The notes: a model not told the origin generated them from the letters alone. A DNA stretch of 64,000 bases from Arcuatula senhousia (GCA_963971305.1 OZ020305.1:7163001-7227000); one strand, 5' to 3'. Positions 1-12,370 are shown, counted from the stretch's first letter. Made by a program: numbers and translations.

Positions 1-1197
1 AAAATTCAGAGAATATGATTTTAATTTAAATGACGGTTTGACACTAACTTGGAGGCTATACCAAAGCATCTGGATTTATATGCTGACATAAGGAAAACAT
101 ACATTAGTTTACAGTTGACGTTAAAATTCCGCTTTTTCAACCATACTGTGTAACTTTTATTCATTGTAGTTTTTTAATACACATTGTTAACTTAACGGTT
201 TATGATTTATTTCTTTGAAATGTCGCTTGTCATCAATTGTATTTGAGCATCAATAGTCACGGCTTACAAAGACCCGAAGAAAAATATCTAAGTTCACCGA
301 GTCGTGAAGGTCAGTTGCGTAGACCACAATCCCAAGTGTCTGAATACCAAATATCAGATGCTTAGCTATTATACTTTTCAAGCAATTCGTTTTCCATAAA
401 TGAACGATATCCAACTTGAATGCTTTTTTCTATTGTTGGAAAATGGTTATTCTTTACGTTTTATCATTTTTTACACAATCAACAACAAATTCATAATTAC
501 AGATAATTTGAGCTGCAAACTTATTTTGGATTTTTTCTGTGTATTTTTCCCCATGTTCTCAAAAAGCCAACTGTTGGTCACAAATGTAATAGTTTCATGA
601 CAACAAAACATTTAAACATTAGCGGACATAGTCTTTTATCACCATGCACAGGGACTTTCTTCCTTCTATCAATATGTTTTTTTTTCGTATGGCAAATGGA
701 TACTAACATAATATTGATAGAGGGGAGCCTCGGAGCCCGGAGCAAGTCCCTGTGGGACAAGCACATATAAAATGTGGTGGGGTTAAAATATTTTTTTTTG
801 GTCCAAACCTTCCCCTGTTGACAATCTTATACAAAGCACAAAAATAACATCATACAAAACCGATATAAGACATAAGATACGAAAGGTGGTTCAGTATTTG
901 TAAAATAAGGTACCTGATCAAACTCCTTCACAGTAGGCTTATCCTTCCCGATAAAAATGGTTTCGGAAAGCCTGGGGCAGTAACTTAGTGTACGGACCGT
1001 TACGGACGGTAACTGGAACTGTTAGGAGTTTGTAAGGTGGTCTTCATTGTAGGATCCATAAAAAATAATAGATATGTTTATGAAGTCAAGCCCCTCTATT
1101 GGTGTAAGTTAATTTTATAAAAAAAAAAATCGAATGTGGTCTAAAGGAGAATCAATTTGGGGGAAGAGTTTATAATAACAAAGAACACTTATGACGA
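1..1197. other. No gene recognised
   Basis: AT-rich DNA with only short, unconvincing reading frames on both strands. I see no recognisable protein, tRNA-like or repeat boundary. A retrotransposon fragment begins at its right edge. Confidence 0.5.
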
Positions 1198-1860
1198 GTG
1201 CCCCTTCGTAAAAGATCATCCATCTCACAAACTAAATTAGATACATATTTTAAATTTAAAGTAAACTACTGCTTTGAGACCTACCTTTTGATTGAAAATT
1301 TTAACATTAGACGCACAATCTGTAAACTTAGAATTAGTGCTCATGATCTACAGATCGAGAGAAAAAGATATGATAAGAATAAAACAGAGAGGTCTGAAAG
1401 AAAGTGCTTAAATTGTTCATTAGATAAAGTAGAAGATGAAATTCATTTTCTAGTTGAATGCCCAAAATATAAAGAGGAGAGGGATATTTTATTTAAAGAT
1501 ATTTCTACAATGTGTCCAAATTTTATTAATCTCTCTACTGATGATAAATTTTTATGGTTAACTAGCAATGAAGATTTGCTTATATTAAAGAACTTGGGTA
1601 AATTTATAATTAAAGGGTTTGAATTAAGACAAAACTGATCAACTGCTGAGGGAAATACCACCATTATTGTTCCACACGTTTTACACTGCATATATATGTT
1701 TATAAGTTTTTGTACAGGCTCTGATTCTGTGACAACAAATTAAATAATACCATTATTGTTGTAATGTCTTTGTACATGTTGTATGTTTATTGTTAGATCA
1801 ATGTAACCTTTGCCCAGAAATGGGCCCAGTCACTGGGTAATAAAATTATTCTTATTCTTA
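1198..1860 (+). mobile_element. LINE retrotransposon 3' fragment
   Basis: A 146-residue open frame (1198-1638, no ATG at its start) reads like the C-terminal tail that follows the reverse transcriptase of molluscan non-LTR retrotransposons. It has a basic KLRISAHDLQIER segment, then a zinc-knuckle-like Cys-x2-Cys (KCLNC), then HFLVECPKY. The frame is followed by about 220 bp of 3' UTR-like DNA and ends in a TTATTC microsatellite tail near 1846-1863, typical of a LINE 3' end. No reverse transcriptase core lies upstream, so this is a 5'-truncated dead copy. The class is inferred from motif style, not from a search. Confidence 0.7.
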
Positions 1861-1863
1861 TTC

Positions 1864-2905
1864 TTTATAAGGGACTGACATTAGATCTAATCTGATTTTA
1901 GTTCAATTAAGACTGAATAGGTATAGAGCCTAGTTAACAAAATAGATTATGTCCTCCGTTTTTTTTTTAAATTTTAACGAGATCAGCAATGCTAAAATCC
2001 CAACTATGTTGTTTTTGTTAACATAACAATTGAATATTCGTCTACCACGCGACGGTTTGTTCTGTTTGTGAGGACTTACCAAATTCGTGACAAAACTCTC
2101 GTTTACCATGAACTCTTTGGATGAATAGTCTACATATATTTATGTACGTGCGGTCTGTATTTATATTATGTAATATGGAAATCAACATGTGGCAATTATA
2201 CGAAAGCTTGAAGATTTTTGACACTTTTTTTCGACGAAACGAAATCTGTATGGTGTCAACTAAAGATAAAATAACACAGAATCCAGCAAACAAAAGAAGT
2301 TGAAATGCTAGCATGAAAAACCAAAGTTATACAAATATTACAGAATCAAGCAGACATCAGTATATATTCATAAAAAAACGTGTAAGCTTTAAATCCTGTA
2401 ACCAATAGATTAAGAGAGCAAAAGTTTTGGTTATTCTATCAATTGATTTTAGCATGTAAAGGGAAAAAATGCATTCTAAACAAGTTACGCTCGGATATTG
2501 GTAAAAATTTTAAAATTTAGATGTGAGCATTTTCTCAATAGAGTGTATTCACATTGAAGTAACTATTTGCGGGTTCTCCATTTTAGCCCTAAAATAGTTA
2601 TAATGGATACCGAAATATGGAATAGGTGGAAGTTAGTTTAAACATATTTTATTTGCTAATACATGAATACATATAATTAACAAAAAGGATAGGACACAAG
2701 TTATACCAACTTACGTGGTCTTCTCCTAATTAATGAGTATAACATATATTGTATAAACATGCGACATACATAATAATACTTTTTTAGCTAACAGTCGTAA
2801 TACTACACTGTAGTAAAGAAAAATGTATATATAGATAAGAAAGGAATCATATTTAAATGTTTTGTTTTGTTCTGAGCCACACAAACGATGTCTGCTCGCC
2901 TTCCT
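1864..2905. other. No gene recognised
   Basis: AT-rich non-coding DNA between two retrotransposon fragments. The small overlapping frames near 2042-2314 on both strands have no family resemblance. Confidence 0.5.
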
Positions 2906-4197
2906 TTACACCATTTGAAATCTTTCTGTCTTTTTAATAAATTCAAAGACATGTTTGAAGATTGTATTATTTTCATCCTCAGACAGCAGTTCACTTCCAG
3001 AAGTTATTAATTTTATATCTATCTCAATGTTTAAGGAATTCAAGTATTCGAAGAGAATATTTCTAATGCCGTGATAAAAGGGGGACCAAAAAATAGTGTA
3101 TCCTGTCTTCCTTTTCAGAACCACGTCGACATTTAGGGTTTGCGACCAAGTTTACTTTAAATAAATCATAACTGAGAGAGGAAGCTGAACATATGGAACG
3201 CCGTTACTGCCTTCTGTTGATCAATTTCTTTATGGTCATGATCAACTTCTATTATCATGATGAGCAACTTATATTATCATGATGAGCAACTTATATTATC
3301 ATGATGAGCAACTACTATTATCATGATGAACAACTTCTATTATCATGTTGAGCAACTTCTATTATCATGATGAGCAACTACTATTATCATGATGAGCAAC
3401 TTATATTATCACGATGAGCAACTACTATTATCATGATGAGCAACTACTATTATCATGATGAGCAACTACTATTATCATGATGAGCAACTTATATTATCAC
3501 GATGAGCAACTACTATTATCATGATGAGCAACTTATATTATCATGATGAGCAACTTATATTATCATGATGAGCAACTTCTATTATCATGATGAGGAACTT
3601 CTATTATCATGATAAGCAACTAATATTATCATTATGAGCTATTTAAGATGGGTCATAATTATGTTTAGCTTTTATGAATGTTCTACCATAATAGTAGTGT
3701 TTTGGTACTTTGTCCTTAAAGGATGGAGTTCGTTTCAACTCATTTTTGAATTTAGATAATGAATCTAGGTTTCTAACGGAGTGGTATCAGTGGTTCCATT
3801 GCCGAATAGTTGACGGAAAGAAAGATTCATACGAAGTTTGTAGTCTACAGAATGGTAAGATTAAGTCGTTCCCGTTTCGAAGCGGATACGTGCTCATGCT
3901 TTGAATAGTGCAAGGCTTCATATCTAGTAAGCATTTTGGAGCATTGTCGTTCATGATACTATGCATAAGACAAAGTATTTTTTCTTTTGCGACGATCTTG
4001 TACTTTTTCCCATCGTAGTTCTTGATATATGGTTTCCAATTTTGTATATATTGGAAGTCCGCTGACGATTCTAGGTGGAAGTTGAGCTCTGTATCTTTGA
4101 GTTTTAAATAATTTTTGTAGTTACGATAATCCGGTAACGGCATAACGGCGACTCTTGTCACATTTTTGCGCTGTTGATTTCTCGAAACGAAAATCAT
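2906..4197 (-). pseudogene. Decayed LINE reverse-transcriptase C-terminal region
   Basis: Read on the minus strand, the 3787-4197 frame has the style of the region after the reverse transcriptase core: an ILCLMHSIMND-like stretch, then APKCLLDMKP, a YPLRNG motif, PFCRLQTSYESFFPSTIRQWNH. After a frame change, 3785-3650 continues as a NLDSLSKFKNEL-type tail. The relict resumes at 3200-2906 with a VNLVANPKC stretch and an RNILFEYLNSLNIEI segment. A minisatellite sits between the two parts. Frame changes and the array show it is non-functional. Assignment rests on recognising the family's style. No 5' half is present. Confidence 0.65.
3236..3640. repeat. 22-bp minisatellite, about 18 copies
   Basis: Tandem units of 22 bp, each carrying the palindrome ATCATGAT followed by GAGCAACT and an AT-rich TATTATC segment. 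Units vary at one or two positions (TTCTATT, TACTATT, TTATATT). The array lies inside the decayed minus-strand LINE, between the RNLDSLSKFK part and the RNILFEY part. Because 22 is not a multiple of 3, it cannot preserve a reading frame. Confidence 0.95.
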
Positions 4198-4340
4198 ATT
4201 TATATTACATTACTTGTCCACAGACCTTTCATCATAACAATGGCTAAGTATGGTTGTGTGTCAGACTCAGTCAGTATTTTTAAAATGGAAATAAAAAGGG
4301 AACGTTTATTTTACGAGAATTTCCGTCGTAATTTGCAGTT

Positions 4341-4480
4341 AGAACAGAACAGAACAGAATTCTTATTTGGTCTAAAATCCAAATAATACAATTACAATTA
4401 TATACACATACAAACATACAAACGAGTGATAAAGACACATGCCTCATTATTATCTATATAACAAAAATATATATAGTTTA
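4341..4480 (-). mobile_element. Possible LINE 3' tail (minus strand)
   Basis: The plus strand reads as repeated AACAG units followed by AATTCTTATTTGG. In reverse complement this is an A/T-rich 3' UTR ending in a short (TCTGT)n run, resembling the microsatellite tails of non-LTR retrotransposons. No coding part was recognised. Confidence 0.35.
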
Positions 4481-4927
4481 CAAGGTTTGATTAGTAAGTT
4501 TGTGTATTAATATTTAAAGTATATATTTATTATATAATTCGAGGAGGTGGTGAAAAATAAATGAATGGATAACTATCCTATGCACTACAGTTATTAAGTA
4601 ACTCAAATTCAGTTACGATAATCCGCTTGTCGACAGTGCATATAACCATAGATTTTACAAGTCCCAAGACTTGGGATTTATCCAGAGCAGCTTTCACTAT
4701 TGGTATTTAAATAAAGGTATATATGGTTATTTGCCAATAGATCTGCCCGTGACTGATGCACAAAGCTAATCAATATCTATTTATATGTTTAAAGTTTAAT
4801 ATTCAGTGACATGGTGTCACATTTTATGTACGTGAAACCTTATGATAACACACGGATTAAGGTATTAAAGTACAAAATGTGAATCAATGCTTCACATACA
4901 TGACAGTGTACTTCTTTCGTCGACATT

Positions 4928-5950
4928 ATGGACGTGAAGTTAGTTAAGACACTCATTCTTTTCGGATTACTCGTCGGATCGTTCCTCATTGGATTCATTC
5001 CAGTAAAATGTATCTGGTATTTTCAAAGAAGACCAAACAATCGCTCGACAATCTACAAAATAGTAATCAGTGTTCTGAGCTGCTTTGCAGCCGGTGTTTT
5101 TATGGCAACATGCTTAATGGACTTACTTCCGGACACTAGAGAGGCATTGGAGGAGCATACGAAGGACTCAGAAAACTTTCACCATTATCCTGTAGCAGAA
5201 TTCATTATGATAATGGGTCTGATGTTAATGTTAACCGTTGAACAAGCAGTCATGACATTACAAGACCGACATGGAAGAAAGTCGCAGGTTCCCTCGACGG
5301 AGAAAGAAAATGTGAACGAAAGAAATACGCTGTTTGGGGGAGAAAAAGAGACCGGCTTCTGTAAATCGTATGGTTCGTCAGGACTTGAAACAGACGCGGC
5401 ATCATGCAGAAAACGAGACGGGGACGAGCAGAGACAATGTGATTTTGAAACTAGACTTAGTGTTACAATGTCGGTATCTGACAATTCTACATTTAGATCA
5501 GTTCTTCTGTTAATAGCATTATCATTGCATTCAATATTCGAGGGACTGGCTGTTGGTCTACAGAAGAGTTCCACGGATGTCTTGGAAGTATTTGTTGGTC
5601 TCTGTCTGCATAAAGTTATCCTAGCGTTTAGTTTGGGAACGACACTTACTCAAAGTAAACTTTCATTCTGGGCCCAAATTCGTTCATTGCTAACATTCGC
5701 GTTTGCATCGCCCATAGGTATAGCTATTGGGTTGATAATCATGGAAAATGGATCCGGATCGTCTTCGTCGTTGGCTGAAGGCATACTTCAAGGAATTGCG
5801 TGTGGAACATTTCTTTATGTGACATTTTTCGAAATACTTCAGCATGAACTAGGCATCGCAGAGTTTAGACTCATTAAAACTTTGTTTTTATTTATTGGGT
5901 TTATGAGTATGTCTGGACTTTTATTACTTCATGACCATGAAGGTGAATGA
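4928..5950 (+). CDS. ZIP family metal transporter (SLC39A1/2/3-like)
   Basis: A complete single-exon reading frame of 340 residues for a ZIP transporter, a family that moves zinc or other divalent metals into the cytosol across the plasma membrane or from organelles. Eight hydrophobic segments are visible at about 5-25, 44-64, 88-110, 190-211, 218-240, 249-272, 283-303 and 316-335. The TM4 signature HSIFEG (201-206) and the TM5 LHK (His228) form the expected metal site. TM7 carries FFEILQHEL (Glu302, His306), and TM2 has the subfamily block SCFAAGVFMATCLMDLLPD. The loop between TM3 and TM4 (about 111-188) is charged but poor in histidine, unlike many ZIPs. Length is close to human ZIP1 (324). 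The ATG is the first in frame and puts TM1 directly at the N-terminus. No frameshift is seen. Metal specificity cannot be read from sequence. Confidence 0.93.
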   Translation: MDVKLVKTLILFGLLVGSFLIGFIPVKCIWYFQRRPNNRSTIYKIVISVLSCFAAGVFMATCLMDLLPDTREALEEHTKDSENFHHYPVAEFIMIMGLMLMLTVEQAVMTLQDRHGRKSQVPSTEKENVNERNTLFGGEKETGFCKSYGSSGLETDAASCRKRDGDEQRQCDFETRLSVTMSVSDNSTFRSVLLLIALSLHSIFEGLAVGLQKSSTDVLEVFVGLCLHKVILAFSLGTTLTQSKLSFWAQIRSLLTFAFASPIGIAIGLIIMENGSGSSSSLAEGILQGIACGTFLYVTFFEILQHELGIAEFRLIKTLFLFIGFMSMSGLLLLHDHEGE

Positions 5951-6075
5951 ATTTTCATTATTACATAAATTGACATAAACTACTGTATGTATGAACGGCC
6001 TTTTGTTAACTTTATATCATGTGTTATCAAAAATGTTTAATTTTGACATCAATCGTTGCTATATTTACTTAATTT

Positions 6076-6105
6076 AATAAAACCATAGACCCGTCTATGA
6101 ATAAA
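6076..6105 (+). terminator. Poly(A) signals of the ZIP gene
   Basis: Two canonical AATAAA hexamers (6076-6081 and 6100-6105) lie 126-155 nt after the ZIP stop codon in AT-rich DNA. Confidence 0.6.
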
Positions 6106-6109
6106 GTAA

Positions 6110-7118
6110 TTAAAAATCAAACAAACAAACTGAATTCCAGAGATAGAACAATTTTTAAAAATACTTGAGTATTAAAAAAAACTATTGTTTATTGTTTTTC
6201 ATTATGTTTATATTTTGGGTTCTGTATTATATTTTCTCTATATGTATGTACTACAGCCCAATTTAGGGCCACATAGTTTTTGAATGAAGCGTTATTGCTA
6301 AAACCCCAACCCAACTGATGAATACCGCTGTAAGTTCAAGAAAATCTTATGTGAAATCGTTTGTTTGACCACCCACTTCTTGTCACAATGGGCATCCACG
6401 ACGAATGTTCCGGGTGGTGAATAGGCCCGCAGCAGAGCCTTGCTTGTCGTAACAGGGAGATTCTGACGTCGGGTTTCTCAGTTCGTAAAGCGATCAAAAA
6501 GCATATACTAGCTGTCTGAAAAGGATGGCCCTCGTGTGTGAGGGTTAATATGTTTTAAGTACCACTTTTTATAGGAATAATGCAAAGAGCGATTCATGGG
6601 TTGAAAGCCTACACCAATTTATTTTTGATGTGTTACTCCTACTAGCACCATGCTTTGATCTATTGTGCTAGCCCTAGTCCTGATTGAAAAAAAATATATA
6701 GATGTAAGAAAGGGAGAAAAATCTTAAAATTGTCAATAATTTTAAAAGAAACCATTGTAACACAATGGCAAGATTTCTCCCAGGACCAGGCAGTTATGAG
6801 CAAATTGTTATTTATTTCTTATTTTATATACTTTGAATCTTTTATTAAAAATAAACCACTGTAGCCTTTTTATCGATTTCGTTCAAAGAATCACTTTTCT
6901 TCAATTTTGCATGGTTCTTCTATGTGGACTACTACTTAGTTCGTGACGGTTAATAGCGCTGCTAGTGGAGTTTAACTGATGCTCCGAAGTTATCCTGCTC
7001 CAACAACACCACTTTTGTGTAATTCTCAAATAATAGTTATAACAAAACTACCGAACTGGGAGAATTAATCGCATATATCCAAAAACGAGCATTCTGAGAG
7101 TATTGCAAAACAATACTA
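6110..7118. other. Intergenic, contains one dispersed repeat copy
   Basis: No gene recognised. About 6936-7020 (TAGCGCTGCTAGTGGAG, then a GCTCC-rich part and CACTTTTGTG) resembles 27880-27955, so both are copies of one short dispersed repeat. No clear tRNA A or B box was found in either copy. Confidence 0.45.
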
Positions 7119-8557
7119 AGTCCCCTACCGGCCTCATATTTCAGTCACTGGTAACAATTTGTCAAACAAATGAATACCTAAACTTGATCAGTTTATTATC
7201 TACAAGGAACAATAAAAAAGTTTAGAAAAGAAAATTGCAATAGATTTTCAAACTTCAAAGGGCCATATCTCCCATAAAACTTTGTGGACCGGCACAAAAC
7301 TTAAACTTGATCTGTAACTCATCAAGGTAAACTCACAGACAAAAAATCAGTTGATTATCTATATTATTCTCCTTGAAACATGCACCGGCGAAAAACAAAG
7401 ACAGTTTCTTGAGCAAAGAATAATCAACTTTTTAGGCACTTTTCAACCCTTTGGTATGAATGTAAAACGACAGACCTTTTCGTAATATTTATAAATTAGT
7501 CATCAAGTTCAGGATTAAAATATTATACCACGTGATGTTCTTCGAGTCATTTTTATGTCATTCTGTCCTCGTCAGTCGATGTGTGAACATCTTTTTACTT
7601 TTTAGCCCCTGAAGAAGGACTTTATGTCCGAAAATTTGGGCATTCTTGTTTTATTTGTTTTAAAGGTTTTATTTCTTTATATTTCTTATTTAGTTTTTAC
7701 CTTTTAAATATGGCTTCACCATCCATTTATTTATCTATTTTATTTATACACAAGCCACAGTGCAACATACTTTATTTATTTGATTATCTATAAGCGTTTG
7801 GAAAAAAAAATGTGGAAAACTGATATTTTAGTGAATTTTCAAAGTTCAAAGGACCATAACTCCCATAAAAATTTGTGGATCAGCACGAAACTCAAACTTG
7901 ATCTGTAATTCATTAACGTAGACTCACATACCAAAAATCAGTTCATTATCTATAAGGGTTTAGAAAAAAAGTGCGGAAAACTGGTATTTTAGTGAATTTT
8001 CAAAGTTCAAAGGGCCATAACTCTCATAAAAAATTATGGACCGGCACGAAACTCAAACTTGGTCTGTAACTTATCAAGGTAAACTCACATACCAAAAATC
8101 AGTTCATTATCAATAAGCGTTTAGAAAAAAGGTGCGGAAAACTGGTATTTTAGTGAATTTTCAAAGTTCAAAGGGCCATAACTCTCATAAAAAATTATGG
8201 ACCGGCACGAAACTCAAACTTGGTCTGTAACTTATCAAGGTAAACTCACATACCAAAAATCAGTTCATTATCAATAAGCGTTTAGAAAAAAGGTGCGGAA
8301 AACTGGTATTTTAGTGAATTTTCAAAGTTCAAAGGGCCATAACTCCCATAAAAAATTGTGGACCGACACGAAACTCAAACTTGATCTGTAACTAATCAAG
8401 GTAAACTCACATACCAAAAATCAGTTCATTATCTAAAAGCGTTTAGAAAAAAAGTGCGGAAAACTGAGGCGTGACAGACGGACGGACAGACGGACAGACA
8501 GACGGACAGTCAGAGCGCAAACCTATAGTCCCCTTCGGCTTTCGCCGGTAGGGGACT
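7119..8557. mobile_element. Non-autonomous element with 14-bp terminal inverted repeats
   Basis: Left end AGTCCCCTACCGGC (7119-7132) is the exact reverse complement of GCCGGTAGGGGACT (8544-8557). Just outside the left repeat is a hairpin, AGTATTG/CAATACT in reverse complement (about 7101-7118). The interior holds one partial and four full tandem units, then a GACGGACGGACAGAC-type simple repeat at 8470-8515. Between the partial unit (about 7240-7440) and the array is unrelated DNA (7450-7800) that may be a later insertion. No transposase frame is present. Confidence 0.75.
7830..8473. repeat. 161-bp tandem repeat, 4 copies
   Basis: Units begin at 7830, 7991, 8152 and 8313 (AGTGAATTTTCAAAGTTCAA), spaced exactly 161 bp. 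Each contains AGGGCCATAACTC or a close variant. The middle copies are almost identical. Confidence 0.92.
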
Positions 8558-9358
8558 AATAAAGACAAAAACAAGCACAAGGCAAAGACATGAGATTATG
8601 CCAAGAAAGTTCTCCACTTTTGTCATCACGTTTTGTCTGTGGGAAAAAAGAAGAATCTGTAAACATGGCCAATGTGTTTCTTTAACACCGCCTTTCGTAG
8701 TCCTGCATGGGGTTCCATTTAACGTAATGGATCAGCCGCCTTTTAAAAGTTTTAAAAGCGCTAAGTTTGAGAGCGTTTTGGTGCTATTTTTGAGTTGCTG
8801 CAGATTCTGAACTTCAAAAGTTCAAATCCTGAACTTCATTGTAAAGTTCAGGATCAAAATAGTAAAAATGCAAATATTATCGTCAAAACTTATATTTATG
8901 GAACTTTTAAATAAAAAATTACGCAAGCTAGTGTATTTAAATATCCCTGACTACCTAAATAAATTTCAAGTCTTGAGGAGGCTAAACATAAAATGTAGCG
9001 ACATGCTCCATAATGGGTGATGGGACGCCTTTGAAGCTCCGCCTAATGAAAAAGATGTCTAAGGGGCTACATTATTGCAACTCCGTCCTTCGTAAAAAAA
9101 GTATATGAAAAAAGCTTGAATTTATGCTGGATTTTCAATGCATGTTTTACACAAAATATATAACTGACATTATAAGAATTACTCGTGTGCATGGAAACCA
9201 ACTGTCCAGAACACATTCCTCATTTCGTTTTTAGCAACTTCTGTAACCCCCACTTTTCTTAAAAAAAATAAAGGAAGATATTGCAAATCTTATTGAATAA
9301 CATAGCCTTTAAGGATTTTATTGAAAAAAATATATCAAAATTAGACCATAAAGTAAAA
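8558..9358. other. Intergenic, contains a dispersed repeat copy
   Basis: No gene recognised. The segment 8946-9090 (TTTCAAGTCTTGAGGAGGCT onward) matches 22768-22902 in order and content, so both are copies of a repeat of about 140 bp. Confidence 0.5.
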
Positions 9359-10166
9359 CTAGAGGCTCCCAGGAGCCTGCATCGCTCAGCTGATCTTTAT
9401 TTATAGCTTTTTACCTAGTGTGCAACTTGGTCTACATGTACTGTTGATCTGACAATTTTGACCCTGAATTATTTTATATAAGTTTGCTAAAAGTTGATTC
9501 TTTAGGGCCTTAACAAAACTCAAATTTTCCAAAAATAAAAAGGCAGGACAAACAAATTATCCATAGACCCCTGCCATGAAATCAAATGGTCGCCTCCTTA
9601 CAATGAAAAAAAAAACTATTCTGTAGACACGTGTATTTTCAAATCTACTATTTTTGGCCTCTAAGGGGTCATGTGACAATTTTTGCCCTATGGAGACTTT
9701 TGTAGAGCTTAATGAGCTGAACATTTAAGCAAGCAACAGCTTTTCTCTATCTGCAATAGTTTTCATTCTATAGGCCAAAAGCATGAAAAAAAGGCTATTT
9801 TTCGCCTTTCAGGGGCCATAACCCCTATCAAAGGTTATCTGACAACTTCGACCCAGTGGAGACTATTGTAGAGCTTTTGATTCTGAAGAGCTTAAGATCC
9901 TTCGGATTTTTTCTATCTGTTATGGTTGCTGATTTATAAGCCATTTTAAGTGATTTTACCCTATGTTCTATTTTTAGTAACAGTTTTTTATCGAATCATT
10001 TTAAAATGAGAATCGTTTGTTGCCAACATGTCATATATCATTCCTGCAAAGTTTCAGTTTAATTGGTTCAGTGGTTTCAGAGAAGAAGATTTTTGAAATT
10101 ATTAACGGACGACGACGGACGAATAGTGATGGCATAAGCTCACATGGCCTTTGGCCAGGTGAGCTA
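9359..10166. mobile_element. Helentron/HINE-like non-autonomous element (family 1)
   Basis: The left edge is CTAGAGGCTCCCAGGAGCCT, a hairpin, followed by TCGCTCAGCTGATC. The right edge is TGGCCAGGTGAGCTA. In reverse complement this gives a left AGCTCACCTGG repeat, a matching right repeat, a hairpin and a CTAG end beside a T-run. The interior has degenerate repeats with a GGGGCCATAACCCCTAT box and an ACGGACGACGACGG run before the right end. A half copy of the 48.6-kb MITE lies at about 9530-9605. No protein is encoded. Confidence 0.65.
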
Positions 10167-10411
10167 ATAAAAAATTAAGTGGAAAACTTTGTTTTCATAT
10201 TTTCTATAATTTGTGGTTGCATGTATAAAACAGAGAGCTGTAAACAGAAAAAGACCCATGTCACCCAATCTTTTTCATTTTATTGTTTGTTGAACAGGAA
10301 TTTAAGAGTTAGGACTATGAAAAGAATTTTTGACTTTTACATGCAGGCATATGAAAGTCAAAGACTAGTTGTAGAGTACATGTTTAACTAAATGTATCGA
10401 ACTAAATGCTA

Positions 10412-10606
10412 CTGTAAAAGGGGAAATTTTCGAGAGGGGTATATTTTAACTATAAATTTCGTGATCATAACAAATTTGCGAGTAAATTTCATTTAGAAGG
10501 ACCCAATATTCCATGATCTAATAAAACCCGAAACTAAAACCCCTCAAATGAATTTTGGTACTGAAAACGCGACATTTAAACCATGCGAAATTATCCCCTT
10601 TTACAG
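10412..10606. mobile_element. 195-bp MITE
   Basis: The ends CTGTAAAAGGGGAAATTTTCG and CGAAATTATCCCCTTTTACAG are inverted repeats of about 21 bp with two or three mismatches. The short size and lack of coding capacity fit a miniature inverted-repeat element. Superfamily is unknown. Confidence 0.75.
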
Positions 10607-10670
10607 AAACATCATCATTAAACCATGAAAAGTTACTTTTGTACCCTCAGAAATAATTAAACTTATCATA

Positions 10671-11154
10671 ACAAGAGTTGACACTTAAGTATGTCTCGCC
10701 TGTCGGCATCATCACAGAACTCATTGAATGTCTAGCTTGGCCTTCAGAAAAGTTAAGATCAAGGTCAGGTGAGAAATGATAGAATTCAATTTAACCATCA
10801 CAAAATTGTCTCAAGTGTGTTCTAGATACCATAGTTATTGAGAAACAATGAAAAAAGACCAACATTCACTAAGTCATTCAACCATGAAAATGTGGTCAAA
10901 GTCACCTTACATGGTGACGTCAGTTGTGTATACCATAATCCCCAAATATCAGATGCCTAGCTATAATACTATACTTTTCAGTTGCATAGACCATAATTTC
11001 AGGTGTCTGTATACCAGATATCAGGTGCCTAGCTATTATACTTTTCTTGGAATTCATTTACCACAAAAGTCTTACAAAAAAGTTTACGCCGTCGCCGCCG
11101 CCGGAAAGAAATACCTTTGTCTCGCCTTCAGCGACTAAAGTCGCAGGCGAGACA
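10671..11154 (-). mobile_element. Helentron/HINE-like element (family 2), short copy
   Basis: One end reads ACAAGAGTTGACACTTAAGT then ATGTCTCGCCTG. The other ends in GTCTCGCC, a short spacer, and GGCGAGACAAAAA. The same pair of ends bounds elements at 29459-31023 and 58838-59938. No coding capacity is visible apart from a short spurious frame. Confidence 0.6.
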
Positions 11155-11368
11155 AAAACTAATACAACATATGAAAATAAACAAACTGTGGATTTATTTT
11201 CATTCGTGTGATATCATTTTTCCTGGTATTATATGGTGGCCCTGACCAAAAAAAATTCCTTTCCAACCTAAAGAAAAATTAACATTGATTGATCTATATG
11301 CTACAGACTCAGAACAATTAATTCAAGAATCCTCAAACTGATCCTTTTTTTATTAAACCACAAAAAAA

Positions 11369-12370
11369 CAAGAGGCTCACAGGAGCCTGAATCGCTCAAC
11401 TGGTCTTGATGTTAACCCTATGAAGACTTTTGTATAGCTAAATGAGCTGAATGTTTAAGCAAGCAACAGCTTTTCTCTATCTGTAATAGTTTTCATTATA
11501 TAGGCCAAAAACACCTTTTTTGCCTTTAAGGGGTCGTAACCCTATAAGGGGTCATATGACAACTTCGACCCTATGGAGACTTTTGTAGAGCTAAACGTCC
11601 TGAACATTAAAGCAAGCAAAGCTTTTCTTTATCTGCAATAATGTTCATTATATAGGCAAAAAACACTATTTTTGCCTTTAAGGGGCCGTAACCCCTATAA
11701 GGGGTCATCTGACAACTTTGACCCTATGGAGACTTTGTAAACTAAACGAGCTGAACATTTAAGCCAGCAACAGCTTTCTCTATCTGCAATAATTTACATT
11801 CTATAGGCAAAAAACACTATTTTTTGCCTTTAAGGGGCCGTAACCCCTATAAGGGGTCATTTGACAACTTCGACCCTATGGAGACTTTTGTAGAGCTAAA
11901 CGAGGTTAACATTTAAGCAAGCAACAGCTTTTCTCTATCTGCAACAATTTTCATTCTATAAGCCAAAAACATGAAAAACGCTATTTTCACCCTTTTAGGG
12001 GCTGTAACCCCATTAAGGGATCATCTGACAACTTTGACCAAATGGAGACTTTTGTAGAACTTTTGATACTGAAGCAGTAGGTGGCATCAGATTTCATATA
12101 GCTCTTATACTTTTTGATTTACAAGCCAAAAACAGTAGTCTGACCCCCCTGGTCTATTTTTAGTAACGGCGGCCATGTTTTTGACGGATCAAAAATCGAA
12201 ACACAAAATTGGTGCAGGACACCCTAAGGATCATTCATACCAAGTTTCATTAAATTCTGTTCAGTAGTTTTAGAGGAGAAAATGTTTGAAAAATTGTTAA
12301 CGGACGACAGACGATGACGGACGCCAAGTGATGGCATTAGCTCACATGAGCCTTCGGTCCAGGTGAGCTA
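11369..12370. mobile_element. Helentron/HINE-like element (family 1) with tandem units
   Basis: The left edge is CAAGAGGCTCACAGGAGCCT and the right edge is CGGTCCAGGTGAGCTA, between A-runs. The interior has four to five units of about 152 bp (CTATGGAGAC at 11571, 11724 and 11876). Each carries a GGGGCCGTAACCCCTATAAG-type box. An ACGGACGACAGACGATGACG run precedes the right end. No coding frame. Confidence 0.7.

Noticed and set aside
3236..3640. CRISPR-like array
   Set aside because: The 22-bp units follow each other directly with no unique spacers. It is a minisatellite in animal DNA. The same applies to the arrays at 43571 and 51425.
4928..5574. Minus-strand frame opposite the ZIP gene (5574-5185)
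   Set aside because: A shadow of the transporter coding sequence with no features of its own.
8819..8860. AGTTCAAATCCTGAAC as a tRNA B box
   Set aside because: No A box at the right distance and no cloverleaf. It is part of a small repeated TTCAAAAGTTCAAATCC motif.
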